Assembly (NCBI GenBank): GCA_028455995.1
Contig: JABELC010000001.1
Coordinates: forward strand, 794,501-858,500
Direction: 5' to 3'
From: Scleromitrula shiraiana
Lineage: Eukaryota > Ascomycota > Leotiomycetes > Helotiales > Sclerotiniaceae
DNA length: 64,000 nucleotides
Shown: positions 48,677 to 61,348 of the stretch, in pieces
Numbering within the stretch: position 1 is the stretch's first letter
How the letters are laid out: each line of letters begins with the position of its first letter
Made by a program: the position numbers and the translations under genes
Notes under the pieces: model-generated
The model's input: only the letters and a program-made list of their open reading frames with translations
What the model was told of the DNA's origin: nothing
Database searches by the model: none

Positions 48677-49519
48677 CTATCGTTCCCTGAATTTGCGCAG
48701 TTCTTTCTTTGATAATCTCTTAAAGTCACGACTATCAACATCGAAGCTATAACTCTCAGGTTCAAGACCGGGAGCCTCAGCTATATTGAGTACGAAAATT
48801 TGATTAGCTCAAGTCCTCCTAATCCCCTTGTTCATTCCTCATGATCCAACGAACACTTACCTCTACTAACCACTTCTCTCAATATGCTCCCATGAGTCAC
48901 CATGACAACTTCACACCCAACGTTAATCTGGGAAAGTCGATCTTTAATCCACTCATGTCTCCATTTGAATTCGCCGGAGTGCCACTTCCCTTCTGTCTTT
49001 TGTATCCACGACATTTCAGTGTTCATAATATCATCATCAATCTTTCCAGCAAACTCTCCCTCTCCATTTTTCCCAAACTCTCGAACCCAATCTTCACGGT
49101 CGAGCCCTTTGCCATTCAAGCCCTCATCGAAGTTTTGTATGTGCGGACAAGCGATTACCAACAACTGCTTGTCAATACCAACGATGTTATCAAAACAAAG
49201 ACAGGCGGTCTGCAAGGTCCTCGTTAGTGGCGAACAGAATATATGAGTTAGACGTTGGAGCTGTAAGGACTTTGCTGCTGTTGTTTCTTGGAAGTTTCGG
49301 CAATCTCTTTTTCCTTTCTCCGTGAGTTCTGGATCGCGAATAGTCTCATTGGTCTCTCCTGGTGTACTTTTGTGAAGAGCCTAAAGGCTCATTAGCTTTG
49401 GAGAAATCTTCATCATAAATATGAGAAATAGAACATACTTCTGCATGACGCATGAAATGTACAACTATCTGCTGTGGACCAGTCATGGACTGTGGCGCAA
49501 ATCGTTCTTCTGTACTCAT
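48677..49519 (-). CDS. histidine phosphatase (phosphoglycerate mutase-like)
   Basis: Complement of exons 49519-49439, 49380-48861 and 48780-48677 gives about 234 residues. The start MSTEERFAPQSMTG leads into IVVHFMRHAEALHK, the catalytic RH(G/A)E motif with the phospho-accepting histidine; here the third residue is Ala, not Gly. Then come RDPELTEKGKRDC, IFCSPLTRTLQTAC and the second catalytic His in VVMVTHGSILREVVS. The tail ends KKELRKFRER. This branch-1 histidine phosphatase group includes metabolic phosphatases and mutases; the substrate cannot be read from sequence. The third exon is found only by splicing (donor GTAAGT at 48860, acceptor ATATAG at 48781); without it the frame would end after a short unrelated tail. 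Confidence 0.9.
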
Positions 49520-50148
49520 AGTTTTTGGATGGTGGCTATTATGTTACTGATGATGTTTGGTTCTGAAAAGAGTAGCTCTGTCAGCTCAAGATTTGTTGGT
49601 ACCATTTTACTGTTATATAGATTCATCTTCATCTCCAAGGATCCTGCACATGTCTTCGAGAACTCTTGCGAAACATCTTGAACAAGGCATTGAGATTTCG
49701 AGAACTTGTAAAAGTAATAATGGTAGTTGTACATTGTCTGATGCAAATTGAGACAAGAAGTTTCCAGGCATAGCTAGAGCGGCATTCTTCCTAGACAAGC
49801 TGTTAAAATTCTGAACATTGATCCCATTAACAGACATTCAGAAATAAATTAGTTCATGAGATATTTCAGTGTCTATATTGCAGACAAAATTTTGGAGTGA
49901 AACAGCTCAAAACTCATTCAGATTATTCTATTGCGGAGAAATATCAGAAAATGCATTAGCGGGTGTAAATACACATTTTCGTGGCATCAAGCATTTGCGA
50001 TGATCCGAAATATTCCTCGTGAATCCTAATTTACACACCCCATGGTTGAGGAGAATTCCGAGCATCAGTCTTCTAAAACATGTCATGTAGTACCTTTTCT
50101 ATTCCACAGATCTCAGCTGCAATTTATAATTCAGATCCGGTTGCTCTA
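49520..50148. other. intergenic, possible continuation of helicase relic
   Basis: Short frames on both strands without domains. The minus strand directly downstream of the helicase relic has several stops in the relic's frame and no recognisable C-terminal helicase motifs. Confidence 0.4.
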
Positions 50149-52470
50149 CTAAACATGATGGTAGCCATTCAATGAGACAAATTCCCATTCAAGATCCAGC
50201 TCTCCCTTAGCCATTGAGCTTCCATCGTTTACTTCTATGAGACAGGATTCTTCCACGTAATTCTCTTTAAGGTGGAATGTGGGAAGATTGTTAAGAGCAA
50301 GTAGTCGATTAAACATCGAGAGGCCTAGTTGGTCGCCATATTCATTGTACTTTCTTGACAGGACAGATGGCCTATGGCTACCCTCATCTCCTAGAAAGAT
50401 AATCTGTGGCGCCATCATAGCCAGAGTAATAGCTAATTCAGGCCCAATATAATGAGCTGCGTTGTCTACAATTAACGCTTCTGGTTTAAAATTGATTTTT
50501 CGGAGGACCGCCGAGTTGCTGCAAGTAGTTACCACAACTCGAACATGCTCTCCCTGTAGGACCTCTTGAATCTCGTCCATACCTCTTTCGATGTATTATT
50601 TCATCATCTTAGGATTTAGAAAACCGCCTTGCTTTATTATCTCCATACTATCTATCCATGTACTTGCCGACTTCATTTCAGATACATCCAGATTCCCATT
50701 TCCGATTTGTGCCTTGCGGAAAAAAGACTCCCTGACGTGAGACCAAACTTCGAAGTCGTCAGAACTTGTAGCCATTATACTCGCTAATGATTCGTCATCC
50801 ATCTCAGCAAGTTTTTCAGAAGTCGGGAAACAGAGGATCACAAATTCGTTCTTGCATTTCTTCTTTTGGATTGCAGTCATATCGTCGTCATCAACATTAT
50901 CTATAATTTCGAAGAGAAGGTCTCGGCTCCGTTTAACGGATGCAACGCAATCTTGAACGGAACAGAGTGTTGTTGTCACGAATGCTACCTTTGTCTTGAG
51001 TTAGGCCAATGTCACAGCAAAAGTTCCAGCCATCCTAGTCTTGCCAGTTTCTCTCCGACCGTATATTAAAGTGGCTGGCCAGATTTTACTCACTGTGTGA
51101 TCCAATGCTCGCAACTGCGTCTGATTGGGATGACTCTCGTCTTGGAAAGTTTCAAAAACGAGACGTTGCGTGAGACTCAACTAGTTCCATACATGAGTTT
51201 TACCAATATGGACCCCGCGCAGACCTTCTCCTAGTATAATTACCTCAATGATATTTCCAAACGAATTGTCGTTTTCCATCTTCCTATCAAGCAATTCAAT
51301 CGCCTCTAACTGACGGGTGGTAGGAATATGGTCTTTTTTCCAGTTGAAACTTGACTCGTCGATTTTGCTGGTGAAAGTAAGTTCGTGAATAATGGCAGCA
51401 CTGAATATAAGCCCCCATTGTTTTATCGAGTCAAAAGTGTATCCTGGAATGTGAGAGACGTATTTTTGAATCCTATTACCCCCCGTATGGCCAGCCGAAA
51501 TTGCCATCCAAGGTTCATGCTGAAGCGCTTTCTGCGGATTCCGTATCCATTCTGAAAAGTTGTGTCCTGAATTTTCTTGAAAAGCATTGGTGAAGTAATG
51601 AGGAAACAACCCCTTATTGAAGCACAGTCAAACTCTGCTCTTCCAATAATCATGGAGCTCGTCTGAGCAACAGCTTTTCATTTTGCGCACGATCGTGAAG
51701 CTAAAGCAGCCTTTCTTTAGCATCTCACAAAATTCCTTGCCTATTTCAACTTTTGCCTCGGACAGTTTCTCTGGGTCGCATATCCATGTTGGTGCTGGAA
51801 TGTGTCCATTTACCTGGAAGTTGAGACATTGAATACTTGGGTCCTCTCTTCACAAACGTCGTTCTCTCCCGTAGTCGACAATCCCCAAAATGTCTCCGGT
51901 GGAAAGACCGGTGGTGTTCATCTTCTCACGGAAAGCGGTTAGGATGGTCGTGCCATCCAAGTTCGCTCCCACGAAGGATTCTTCAGTAAATATGGGATTC
52001 TTAACAGCACAACTAGAAGTTTTACCATTGGCGTGATCAGAATTCTGAACATGGAGCATTTTCTTGAGTGAGGTGTGTGATATGAACAATCCAGGAGTTT
52101 GGCTTTCCTAAGAATATCTAATCTTGAACCTACGAAAGACCTTTGTCTTTAGTGACTCGATAGAATACTCGTCATGTTTTTGGAGAGGACGAACAACAAC
52201 AATGGACTCCCTAGCTGTGTTCAAGCCGTGTTTGTTAATACAGTATGTAGGTGTAATGTGTGTAGTCAGACCAAGTTTGGCGTTCTTAATTTTCTCTTCG
52301 CTCTGCTGGAGTTCAGAAAACAACTTGACCCTTTTGCTCGTCTCATTATGGCTACATTGATTCTCTCTCTTTATTCCATGGATCGTAGTGAAATGATTGC
52401 TGTTATTGCTGCAGGAGATATCAGATAACATCTTCAAGTGAAATTTTTGATGCTTGAAGAAATTTCGCAT
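50149..52470 (-). pseudogene. SF1 (UPF1/NAM7-like) helicase relic, stops in one frame
   Basis: Five open segments on the minus strand (52470-52108, 52089-51850, 51609-51181, 50979-50596, 50580-50149) and the pieces between them all lie in the same reading frame. At least six stops interrupt them: near 52108, 51850, 51626, 51181, 51001 and 50596. Helicase features are in order: a Q-motif-like LTQRLVFETF and NQTQLRALDH, a Walker A loop IYGRRETGKTRMAG (about 51060-51020), and then EHVRVVVTTCSNSAV. A degenerate DEAA box follows (LIVDNAAHYIG, Asn for Glu), and motif III-like IIFLGDEGSHRPSVLS. Motifs IV-VI are not found. A frame preserved across 2.3 kb with only stop substitutions indicates decay by point mutation. 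All three stop types seen can arise from Gln or Arg codons by C-to-T change, as in repeat-induced point mutation. Confidence 0.85.
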
Positions 52471-54430
52471 TACAAGGTGATTCTCCTATGAATTGAGCTC
52501 CAGATAGGCAACACCGAGAGTTGAATGAAAGATCCTACTCGAATACATGAGAACTCAGTAAAAAATTCTAATATTAAATCTCGGTCTATCAAGATCAAAA
52601 ACGAGTTCTGCTTAAAAACTAGAAAAATCAATAATAAGTCAGTAAGTGCTCAGTTTGCCTCTATATAGAATCTTGATTGCAAGAAGTAAACTATTGCGCT
52701 GGAACATCAACCAAGCTCCAAATTCGCATCTGTTCTGCTTGCAGATGAAAATGTTGAATAATAGAACTTAAGAAACCTGCAGCTAACTTACTATTAACAT
52801 GGAGATACAATAAACCAAATTCATTCGTATCAATCGAATGTCGTTGCCGTGTTGGTAGCTGGAGAGAAAACGAGAAGAGGAAGAAGTAATCCAAAAGTGA
52901 AGGCCCCGAGACAGTTGGATTGTGCGTCACGTTTGACGACGATAACCTCAATGAACGTTGTTCAGTCGGGTTCTAACTTTCAGTATTCACTTCTGACGGT
53001 GAATGAAGTTGGAGTTCCATTTCTATATGCTTTTTTGAGAATGGTGAATGCAATTGTCATTTGCCTCATCTCCTAGAGTTGACGTTCCTATCATATATCT
53101 ATCATTTCTCGGTTTCACCGTATATAAAGTCATAGAATTTGTTCTTTCAATTGGAAAAGCATAACCAACAATAAACAGATTGGAGAAGTAATGTGCTCTC
53201 ATGTTCAACGATCTCGAGCCCAACCAATGATGCTACGTTTTTAGTGCGAAATACGATTTTCAAGAGAGGATTCAGAATTTCAACAAATCGAAGTAAATGA
53301 CACACGCATTCTATGATAGCATGAAGAAGTTTCATTGTCGTCTAGAATTTGCACTGTTTTTACCTTGCTTTTGCTGCCATTTATCATATCTCTATCTCCA
53401 ATGGCCTAATGGGCGGACTTATATGGTAGTTAAGGTCTCTTCACCTAAATAGTCGCGAACACCCATATTTGTTCATATCTCTCTTTGTAATCAGCGTTCT
53501 CATTATTGCCGTTCTGTTCTGTTATTGGACTCCAAGTCTCCGGCTTGTCGAAGTCTTTTATATGCAAACCCCGACTCCAATGTGGATTAAGAATGAATAG
53601 AAGACCAAAAGAAAGTGGATCCATGAACTTTCTATGATTCACTTGGGGAAGATTCTCTCCCCGTTTTTTCTGATTGTCCGGTATACTCCATACTATTATC
53701 TACAACAAGAGAAGATAGATTCACTTCCAAATAGTGGAAATCAAGTAATGAATATCTATTTGTGAAGTACTTTACTTCATCGATCACCATCAGATCTATA
53801 AATTGGTCGTTCTAGGTATTACCAGTAGAACCACGATCATACATTAGAAGAGGTTTGATTCCAAGGTCTGATGTCCGACATAATTTCTACGTTGAAAGAC
53901 AAAAGTTGATGCTAGGTAGAATGGTTAGGTAGTAAATAAATTTGTATCTCAATCCACAACGTAATACTGTCATTCCTGATCTTCATGTTGTTGATATTAT
54001 TCGTTATTACTGTTTGGAGAAATCCTAAGTTAGAAGCGGCAGCGGAGCAATAACATTGAATAACAGGAATTTGAGATTTCTTTTTTAAAAAAAGGGGAAG
54101 CGGTGAAGGTATATTACAAATTCAATGATGAGCAATTGGAGTACCATTGCCAGCCAACACAGCAAAATCATGACATTTACATCTGTTGGTTGCAGAATAT
54201 GTATTTCTAGCTAAGGGATACTTGACAAATTCTAGTAAATACACTCTAAACACAGTTTTATCTCTTATATTTGGAACCTGATTTGGGTAAGAATTCAACA
54301 ATTATACGTCTTCCCACAGAAGTGTACACTTCAATATTTAGATGAATTAATGTCCACTATCATTGACTCATTAGTTCCAAACACACCTTAACCCCTTTCT
54401 TTCTCATGACAGCTAGCCAACAAGGTTAAT
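52471..54430. other. intergenic, AT-rich, possible relics
   Basis: Small minus-strand frames at 52691-52951, 53023-53335 and 53445-53642 look like decayed coding sequence but match nothing recognisable and lie in different frames. The region sits between two pseudogenes. Confidence 0.4.
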
Positions 54431-55323
54431 CTACGCAATGGTCTTAAGAATCCATGCAGTAGCAACTGGATCATAGTCCTTAGCATAAGCAGTATGGAGC
54501 GAAAGAGAATCAGAGCCTTCAGATGGGGAGCAGACACCCTCACTATTGTTACACCAATCTGCTGTAACATTTGTGTATCTCTCATCAAGGAATTGGAATT
54601 GATAAGCGAGACAAGGATATTTCTATGATACGTGGTTAGGAAAAGGTCACCAGAAAATGAAAGAGATTTTTTCCCAATGCCAGAAAGAAGTGGAATGGGT
54701 AGAACATACTCCTGTGACACCCGAGGTGTTCTTTCCCATGTCATATGGTTCATTTGGAGCATGGCGAGGATTAACGTGATAGACCTTAGCAACAACTATT
54801 TGACACCCAAGTTGTCAGTCAACCAATTCAGACAAATCAAGACATTCAAATTAAATCAAGTTAAATCAAGTTAAGTCAAGGAGAAAACTTACTGTAATTT
54901 CCAGTCTCCGCAGAAATAAGAGGTTGAGTCTGATTCCCCAGAACACCAGCCGCATCACCACCACCACCCGCAAGCGCATCACCCACAATCATAGCACCTT
55001 GAGAATAAGAAATCAACACAATCTTGGCATCAGGACAAGCAGCCGCATAGCTAGTAACCTGATTACCAACCGCAGTTCGTCCAACAAAGTAACTGTCTGA
55101 TGCTTGTTCGGCAGCCGCTGGATAGATGATGTTCTCGTAGTTGGAACTGAGAGTGGTGTTGGCAGCTACGAGGGAAGCCATGCTATAGGTAGTTCCTGGG
55201 GCAGGATTCAGTGGTGCCTCGGGCTCACATGAAGTGGATGTAGGCGCATGCGGTGCTATTGGTGAGAGCAGCGTTGGCGAAGCTGGTTGAAGCCATGATA
55301 AGGAGAGCGATGCTGGATCGCAT
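54431..55323 (-). pseudogene. cutinase / acetylxylan-esterase family gene with stop and frameshift
   Basis: Complement of exons 55323-54893, 54795-54710 and 54622-54431; both introns have good splice sites. A signal peptide (MRSSIALLIMASTSFANA) leads to CAYIHFM, where a TGA at 55225-55227 stands in the position expected to open the conserved ARGTTE segment. The rest of the domain continues in a different frame (SMASLVAANTTL and YENIIYPAAAEQASDSYFVG), so a frameshift lies between about 55220 and 55185. The nucleophile elbow is SYSQGA, followed by AKVYHVNPRHAPNEPYDMG, WCNNSEGVCSPSEGSDSL and a His in LHTAYAKDY. In the disulfide loop Glu stands where cutinases usually have the catalytic Asp. The last exon is clean to its stop. 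Two sequencing errors could mimic the damage, but a recent pseudogene is more likely. Confidence 0.8.
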
Positions 55324-56438
55324 GGTGGATGCTAGATTTGAGGTTTGGAAAGTTGAGATGGTTGTGGGAGATAAGATGAGGTGTGGTGAGGAGGTCAGTC
55401 AAGAGTGAAGATGAACTGGTGGTGTAGATTCTGAAGTCTTCAACTTGGAACTTTATATAGTAAACCATTCATGGTAAAGGGTTTGACGACGCGCGTCTTA
55501 TATTGGAGGATAAAATGAAGAACGTTGTCAAGTTCCAGATATGGAACCTCGGAAGTTCTGCACATGGAGTTATGATGTTGATATCGCAAATCTGTGGAAA
55601 ATCAAATTGATTGTTTTCTTCAGAAGTGGTCCCTAAGCGAATAATGAAACCTTTAGCACCGTGGATGGTAATTTGACCTGCCGGGATCTCGGTAGAGTAT
55701 CTCAGTCCGCAGGTGGACGGGTATGGGGTGTGTTCTCACTTGCCATATTCATTATGGGGAGGCTTCAATAGGCTGATGATGAATAACACCGTCCAATGTG
55801 GAGTTGTTCTCATGCCCCAAACTATATTTTGCCAAGATTCTATGATAACGGAATAGCTATGATGTTGTAGATGGGTCACATGTGAGTACGTTAGAGTAAT
55901 AGTCTAATAGATTGAGCATCACAGCAATAGAACGGAAACATCTATCCGTGAATCGTTATTGATAGAACAGCATGATTTAATGAGCGGAAACATCTATCCG
56001 TTAAGATTGGTGTTGATACAACCAGCATGATTTGGTGATATGTGATAATTTTTTTGGATTGGAGATAGGTTTGAATCACTTGTATACATTGTATACATAC
56101 AATTCGTAATGGAGATAGTTTTTAAGTAAAAGATTGTTGCAAGAAATGTTAAATTAGGTTAATTACACATTAGGTACCGGGACAACCATCTAGCCTAAAG
56201 AGCTTCCAGTAAACCACAAGATGACCCATCCCAGTCAAACCATGAACTCTAACTCTCATCATGGATTGATAATGATGCAACTTTTTGGAAAGTAAAAAAA
56301 CCATATACCACTCTGAAGAACCAATATCAAGTAAGTAAATAGGTTATATGAATGGACATAACTTTTTTAGAAACTAAACCCCCGATTTCCAATGTGAAAA
56401 CCAGCCATCATACCATAGAACCAGAGTGACCTATCCAT
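55324..56438. other. intergenic with short tandem duplication
   Basis: No gene seen. Contains the 52-base imperfect tandem repeat listed separately. Confidence 0.5.
55931..56034. repeat. imperfect tandem repeat, two units of about 52 bases
   Basis: The 17-base segment CGGAAACATCTATCCGT occurs at 55933 and again at 55985, each followed after about 35 diverged bases by CAGCATGATTT. Each 17-mer also has a partial internal inverted repeat (CGGA and TCCG). This may be a duplicated regulatory site upstream of the cutinase-family gene. Confidence 0.75.
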
Positions 56439-58819
56439 CTAGACTCTTGTCGAGTGATCTGCCGTATTGACCATCGTAGCAGTATCACTCGAAACCGAAT
56501 TATGATGATACTCCTCCTTATTCGAATTCACCACATACAATCTCTCCGGTTCAACATTCTGGCGCAAAATATATCTCTTAAAGAAATATGGAATTTGCCT
56601 AGCGCCCCAAGCTGCATGATCGCGAGTTCGGATACTAAAGACTTGATCAAGTTCCTCGAGAGTCTTTCCCTTAGTTTCGGGCACGAAGAGGAGGACGAGG
56701 AAGAATCCGATTACATTCCAACCGGCATACCAGGAGAACGCTCCTTGTGGCTTGAAAGCTCGGAGAAGTGAGGGCCAGGTAATGGAGAGGACGAAGTTGA
56801 AGAACCAGGTTGTTGCTGTTGCCAGGGACATTCCAAGTGATCGGATGGGTAGAGGATAACACTATGATATTCAGTCAGATTATGTTCCGAGAGGGAAAAT
56901 AGGTTATTAAAGATGGTAAGTCAAGAATGCAATTATCCTAGCTTGGTTTCAACATTGACAATCGTCTCGTTTGATGTTCTGAAACGACTGCGGATAAACG
57001 CCATGGCGTTCTAGAACCTCAACCATATCGCCCGACGAACTCGAAGGGAAACTAAGAACTGTGGCAGGAAAAGGAAAGGAAAACGTCATACCTCTGCAGA
57101 ATAAGTAAAGGGCACTGGTCCTTCTCCGGGACTATAAACAGCACCGAAAAGGTATACACCAGTAGCAATACATCCAATATGTGCAGCGCTGCTTTGTGGA
57201 ATCCAAAAGCTGAAGCCGGTAAAGAACAAGAAGATACCCATCAATGGAAATGTAAGAAGAAGGAGAAATCGACGACCATAAGTATCGATAGTCCAAACAG
57301 CAGGGAGAGCGAAGAAAAAGTTGATGAGACCAAATCCTAAGGAGGCAATGAGAGCACTGAACTCGCTGAAACCAGCATCGACGAAGATGACGGATGAGTA
57401 ATATGCGATGACATTGATACCACAGAACTAAACGGCGGGTTAGTTACGATATTGTGTGTCTTGTTATGTTATAAGGGAACATTACCTGTTGCATGAACAT
57501 AAGAATTTCAGAAGCAACCATTGCTCTTCGATTACGGGGAACAGTGAACATCTCTTTGATCTTGTTGTGCCCAGTAACTATTGTGGTCTTTTCAATATCG
57601 AGTAGAACTTGCATATAAAAGATATCGCGTGCTGCTTGGATCTTGTTGTATCTCAACCTGCACATACTTTGGTATGCCTTTTGGTGACGACCTTTGCTCA
57701 TGTACCAACGTGGAGATTCTGGGCAGTAGAAAACAAAACAACAAACGATAACGGCTGGAAGCATGGCAGATGCCATCATAATCCTCCAGTTCAAACCCTT
57801 AATGTTCGCGGTATCAGCAACGTTGTAGAAAATCAAATCGGTAGCAAACCCAAGCATGATACCAAATGCTGTCCACACCTGCCATTGCATGGTGAGAGCT
57901 CCACGAATAGCTGGAGGGGTAGTTTCGGCAGCATAGATGGGAACAGTTGCGGATCTGTGGTGGAGTCAGTATCATTTGGATTTGTAATGTTTGGTATATG
58001 TACGTACTTTGGACCAATACCTAGCCCGAGAGCAAATCGAGCAATGAACATATGCCACCAAGTGTTTGTGAATGCTTGCCATAGGCATGCGACTGCGGAA
58101 ATAACACAAGTGATGAAGATGGTACCACGACGTCCGAACCAGTTGTTGAAAGGAATTGTTAACCAACAGCCAAGAACTGCACAGCAGAGATATCTATAAA
58201 TGTGAGGTTAGAATAGTGGTATTAGAGACTTGAAGAAGGAGATACTCACGGTGCAGAATTTGTAAGGCCAAGTAGCCATGCATGTAATGAACTATTTTTA
58301 TCATCGATTCCAAATTGTCTTGAGTAAAAGATTTGTGCGCCATTCACAACCGTTTCGTCTATTGTTACCAAAGTCAATATAAGTAAAGTTGATAGCTATA
58401 GTGAGAATACACGTACCCATTCCTTGAACAGCTGCACAGAGTGAGCAAAGCACAATAACAAGATATAACAATTTTGGCTGGGACCACTTGTGAAAGATTT
58501 CTTTCGCCAGAACTTCTTGCTCTTCAACAGTTAATTCATCCATTGTCAAATGTCTATCTGTATCCTTCGCGAGTAGTGCACCAAGTCTGAAGGCACGAAT
58601 GTCATCATCTGCAAGCATTTGATGTTCTCGAGCATACCCTTCGGCCTTTTTTTGCACTTCTTCATCAGTGTACCTGGCGAGAGGATGATGCATTAGCCTG
58701 TTGATAGACGCTTGACGTTCTGCGGCGGTCAGTGGTATACTAGAGTCACCAGATGCTATGCGTTGATTCAATGAACCATTTTGCTGCGCATATTTCTCAG
58801 AGCCTGTAGTAGTAGCCAT
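56439..58819 (-). CDS. MFS sugar-porter transporter
   Basis: Complement of exons 58819-58417, 58358-58250, 58193-58008, 57954-57486, 57427-57092 and 56861-56439; about 641 residues with twelve membrane helices. A long cytosolic N-terminus of about 110 residues (HHPLARYTDEEVQKKAEGYA, FRLGALLAKDTD) is typical of one fungal branch of the family. Sugar-porter signatures are NNWFGRRGT, MFIARFALGLGIGPK, CPESPRWYMSKGR, MFMQQFCGINVIAYYSS, DTYGRRFL, GEGPVPFTYSAE and FVPETKGKTLEELDQVF. It moves a sugar or polyol across the plasma membrane, usually with protons. The substrate is not predictable from these motifs. The intron before the last exon is 230 bases, long for this genome. No nearby catabolic gene hints at the substrate; the rhamnose genes are 25 kb away. 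Confidence 0.93.
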
Positions 58820-60071
58820 GCTGACAGAAATTTTGTGTCTTATTCTATGAATTGCAGGGAGTCTTATTTATTCTTGAAAGGAAGATTTTGGAGCCTGGGG
58901 GAGATGAAAGTTATATACCTCCAGGACTTTAAGTTTTGGAATAAAAAAAATCAAACTGAGAGGCTAACTGATTTATTTGCGGAGGATGTGACGTCGGAGT
59001 CTCGCCATTGTATTAGTGTTGAGTACCATTGGATAGTAAGAATTAAAAGAATCGAATAGTATTGAAAAACAGACGAAGGTAGCTATTTCGGAGGAAGTAG
59101 CAAGGACTTTGTCTTCATTGATTAGACTTTCAACTATGAGTTGTCTGGAACATTGAAGTTGTTCATTCTACCCCTCAATCTTACCTAAATGTCTACTCAA
59201 ATATCTTGAATAGCAGTATCAGCGAGGAGAACTTAGGCTCTCGAAAATCAACACCCCAAATCTCGATCTTGTATCCATGAACTGATGATGATCTTTAGGT
59301 ACTAAAGCTTAGTCTTTCAACAAGGTGTTCTCCTCTGATATGACATGTTTAAGTGAGTGACTAGTGGGAGTTCATAATGATACTATTAATCATATCATGA
59401 GCTACATGAATATTGAATTAACAAGTCTTAGTTTGTGATAAATCGTTCAAACTTTTGACTCGTGCTCTACTGGAGCTATTATAATCTTGGAGAATCCAAC
59501 ATAGTGTAGTGTGTATTTGATTACTCTTCTTCATAATCCCCCTTCTTAGAATAGTAAAGTGAGCAAAGATGCCAATTACTGAGAAATTCCGTACACATTG
59601 TACAGAGTTTACTGAAATATCTCGAGAGGAAATTGTGTCGCCTTCAGACCTTCGTAATGCTATGGGGCGTTAAAGTTGAGTTGTTGATGCTGCCAATCCT
59701 AACTACCGGAGCTAGACATGAGTAGCACGCTGATATTATTATGTAAGCAACCATCAGGCTTGGCGAGATGAAAGGAGAGGTTGTAACTGCTTGGGGCATA
59801 GTACGTTTCGGTTAAACACGGACCGAGAACATCAGTACCTTCTTCAACTCAATTCACGATCGTTCAATCAATTGAGTTTTACTAATTCAATGACGATGCC
59901 AATATCTCTCATCTGATTGATTTGCACATCTGGAAGTTCATTTGAGAAATGTTACAAGTATTCATTCTAACTTCTTAAGTCTCCACTTCAAATTAAGAAA
60001 CCCCTCCCCGGAGATCCGGAACAAATTTGGAGCAGTAGTTCCATTCCAACTATCACTACCTTCATTCTAGA
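58820..60071. other. intergenic, no supported gene
   Basis: AT-rich promoter region of the transporter and 3' region of the SDR gene. No frame with a domain. Confidence 0.5.
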
Positions 60072-61348
60072 TCAAGATGTAATAGTCTTGATCACTTCCG
60101 GATATTCCTCATTCAATATTGCCAATATCTCTTTCCAAACTTGCGCTTGCATCTTCTGGCCTTCTTCGCCTACAACATTATGTTGCACATTACTGTTTTT
60201 TAGTCTACAATATTAAAGAAGGATCAACCGAAGACTTACGCTTCATATTCTTCCTGCGTAAAGCGACTGTAGTGGTTGCCATGCTCAGATGGAGATGTCA
60301 AAGCTGCAAGTACATAAGTTCGAGCACCTCCTTCAGTTGTTCGACAGGCGAGGTTGTTCCACAAGGTGAGGAGGATTACAAAAGCGAAGTTAGTGGTATA
60401 ATCACGGCCAAGCTCTGTCTTTACCATTCCTATAAAAGTAAGTATTTTTTGTACTTCGAAGTGGGAATTTCGGATGAACATACCTGGACAAATTGAGTTC
60501 ACGATGACTTGAGGACTGTGTCAACCCGGTCAGCTCGGTGCAGATCTAGTGGTCATAAATAGAATATGTTTACCTTCCATCCGGTCCCAAGGCTAGCTTT
60601 GCAATCTCTCTTACAGCATACTGTTCCACCAATTTGCTTATAGCATATCCGGCCTGACCACCTTTCCAGTTCTCTTTCTTATTCAAAAACTTGAGAACGT
60701 CTTTCTTTGGCCATGCTGAAATATCAATTTCCTTGTGACGGTTACCTAAAAGATTGGATGTTAGTTAAGCTTCACTACTGACGAACAACTTATACGTACT
60801 GGTCACAATTCCCAAATGAGCTTTTCCCTTCCCGGCCTCTTTCATCCATGGCAACAACAGCAATGCTAAGAAAGTAGTGGTAAGAGCTATTTCAATCATG
60901 AGCTCCCATCCTTCGTCTCCTGTTTTATAATCCTTGGATATTACTCCAGCGTTCAAGCATACAAAATCAATCTCTTTGATCTCTTTCTTTACTTTATCTG
61001 CAAAGGTTTTGGTATTTGCAAAGGTGCTCATATCCAACCTGTATTCTCAGATCAATTATCGTATAGCATGGCAAGGAGTTTTATGTACTGCAAAATCTTC
61101 ACAACATCCTTGCCTTGGGTTTTAGTTTGAGCTTCAATACTTGCCTTCGCTTCCTCTCCTTTCAACAAAGATCTAGCAGTGATATACACGGATTTTGCAC
61201 CGAGATTGACGAAGTGTACTGCAGTAGCAAGACCTAAACCCGAAGTTGCACCAGTAATCAAGACGGTCTTTCCAGAGAATATATTAGGTGGTGGAAGCGA
61301 AGGGACATTGAACTTATTGTTCCAAATTATTGACAAAAGGGAAGTCAT
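60072..61348 (-). CDS. short-chain dehydrogenase/reductase
   Basis: Complement of six exons: 61348-61089, 61038-60800, 60745-60574, 60515-60484, 60429-60240 and 60204-60072; about 341 residues. The start MTSLLSIIWNNKF is the first ATG in frame. Family motifs are LITGATSGLGLATAVHF (cofactor loop), FVCLNAGVI (NAG), GIVTSNRHKEI (likely catalytic Ser) and GGQAGYAISKLVEQYAVRE (YXXXK). NSICPGMVKTELGRD follows, split over a 32-base exon. The C-terminal extension LKNSNVQHNVVGEEGQKM to PEVIKTITS resembles retinol-dehydrogenase-like fungal SDRs, often found in secondary metabolism or lipid-related oxidation. Substrate unknown. A short N-terminal hydrophobic segment could associate with membranes. Confidence 0.9.

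Noticed and set aside
50149..52470. Programmed readthrough or selenocysteine-like decoding of the helicase frame
   Set aside because: At least six stops of all three types, loss of the DEAA Glu and missing C-terminal motifs point to decay rather than recoding.
55188..55228. A possible intron removing the stop and frameshift in the cutinase-family gene
   Set aside because: The only GT-AG pair would be about 36 bases, too short for this genome, and would delete the conserved ARGTTE segment.
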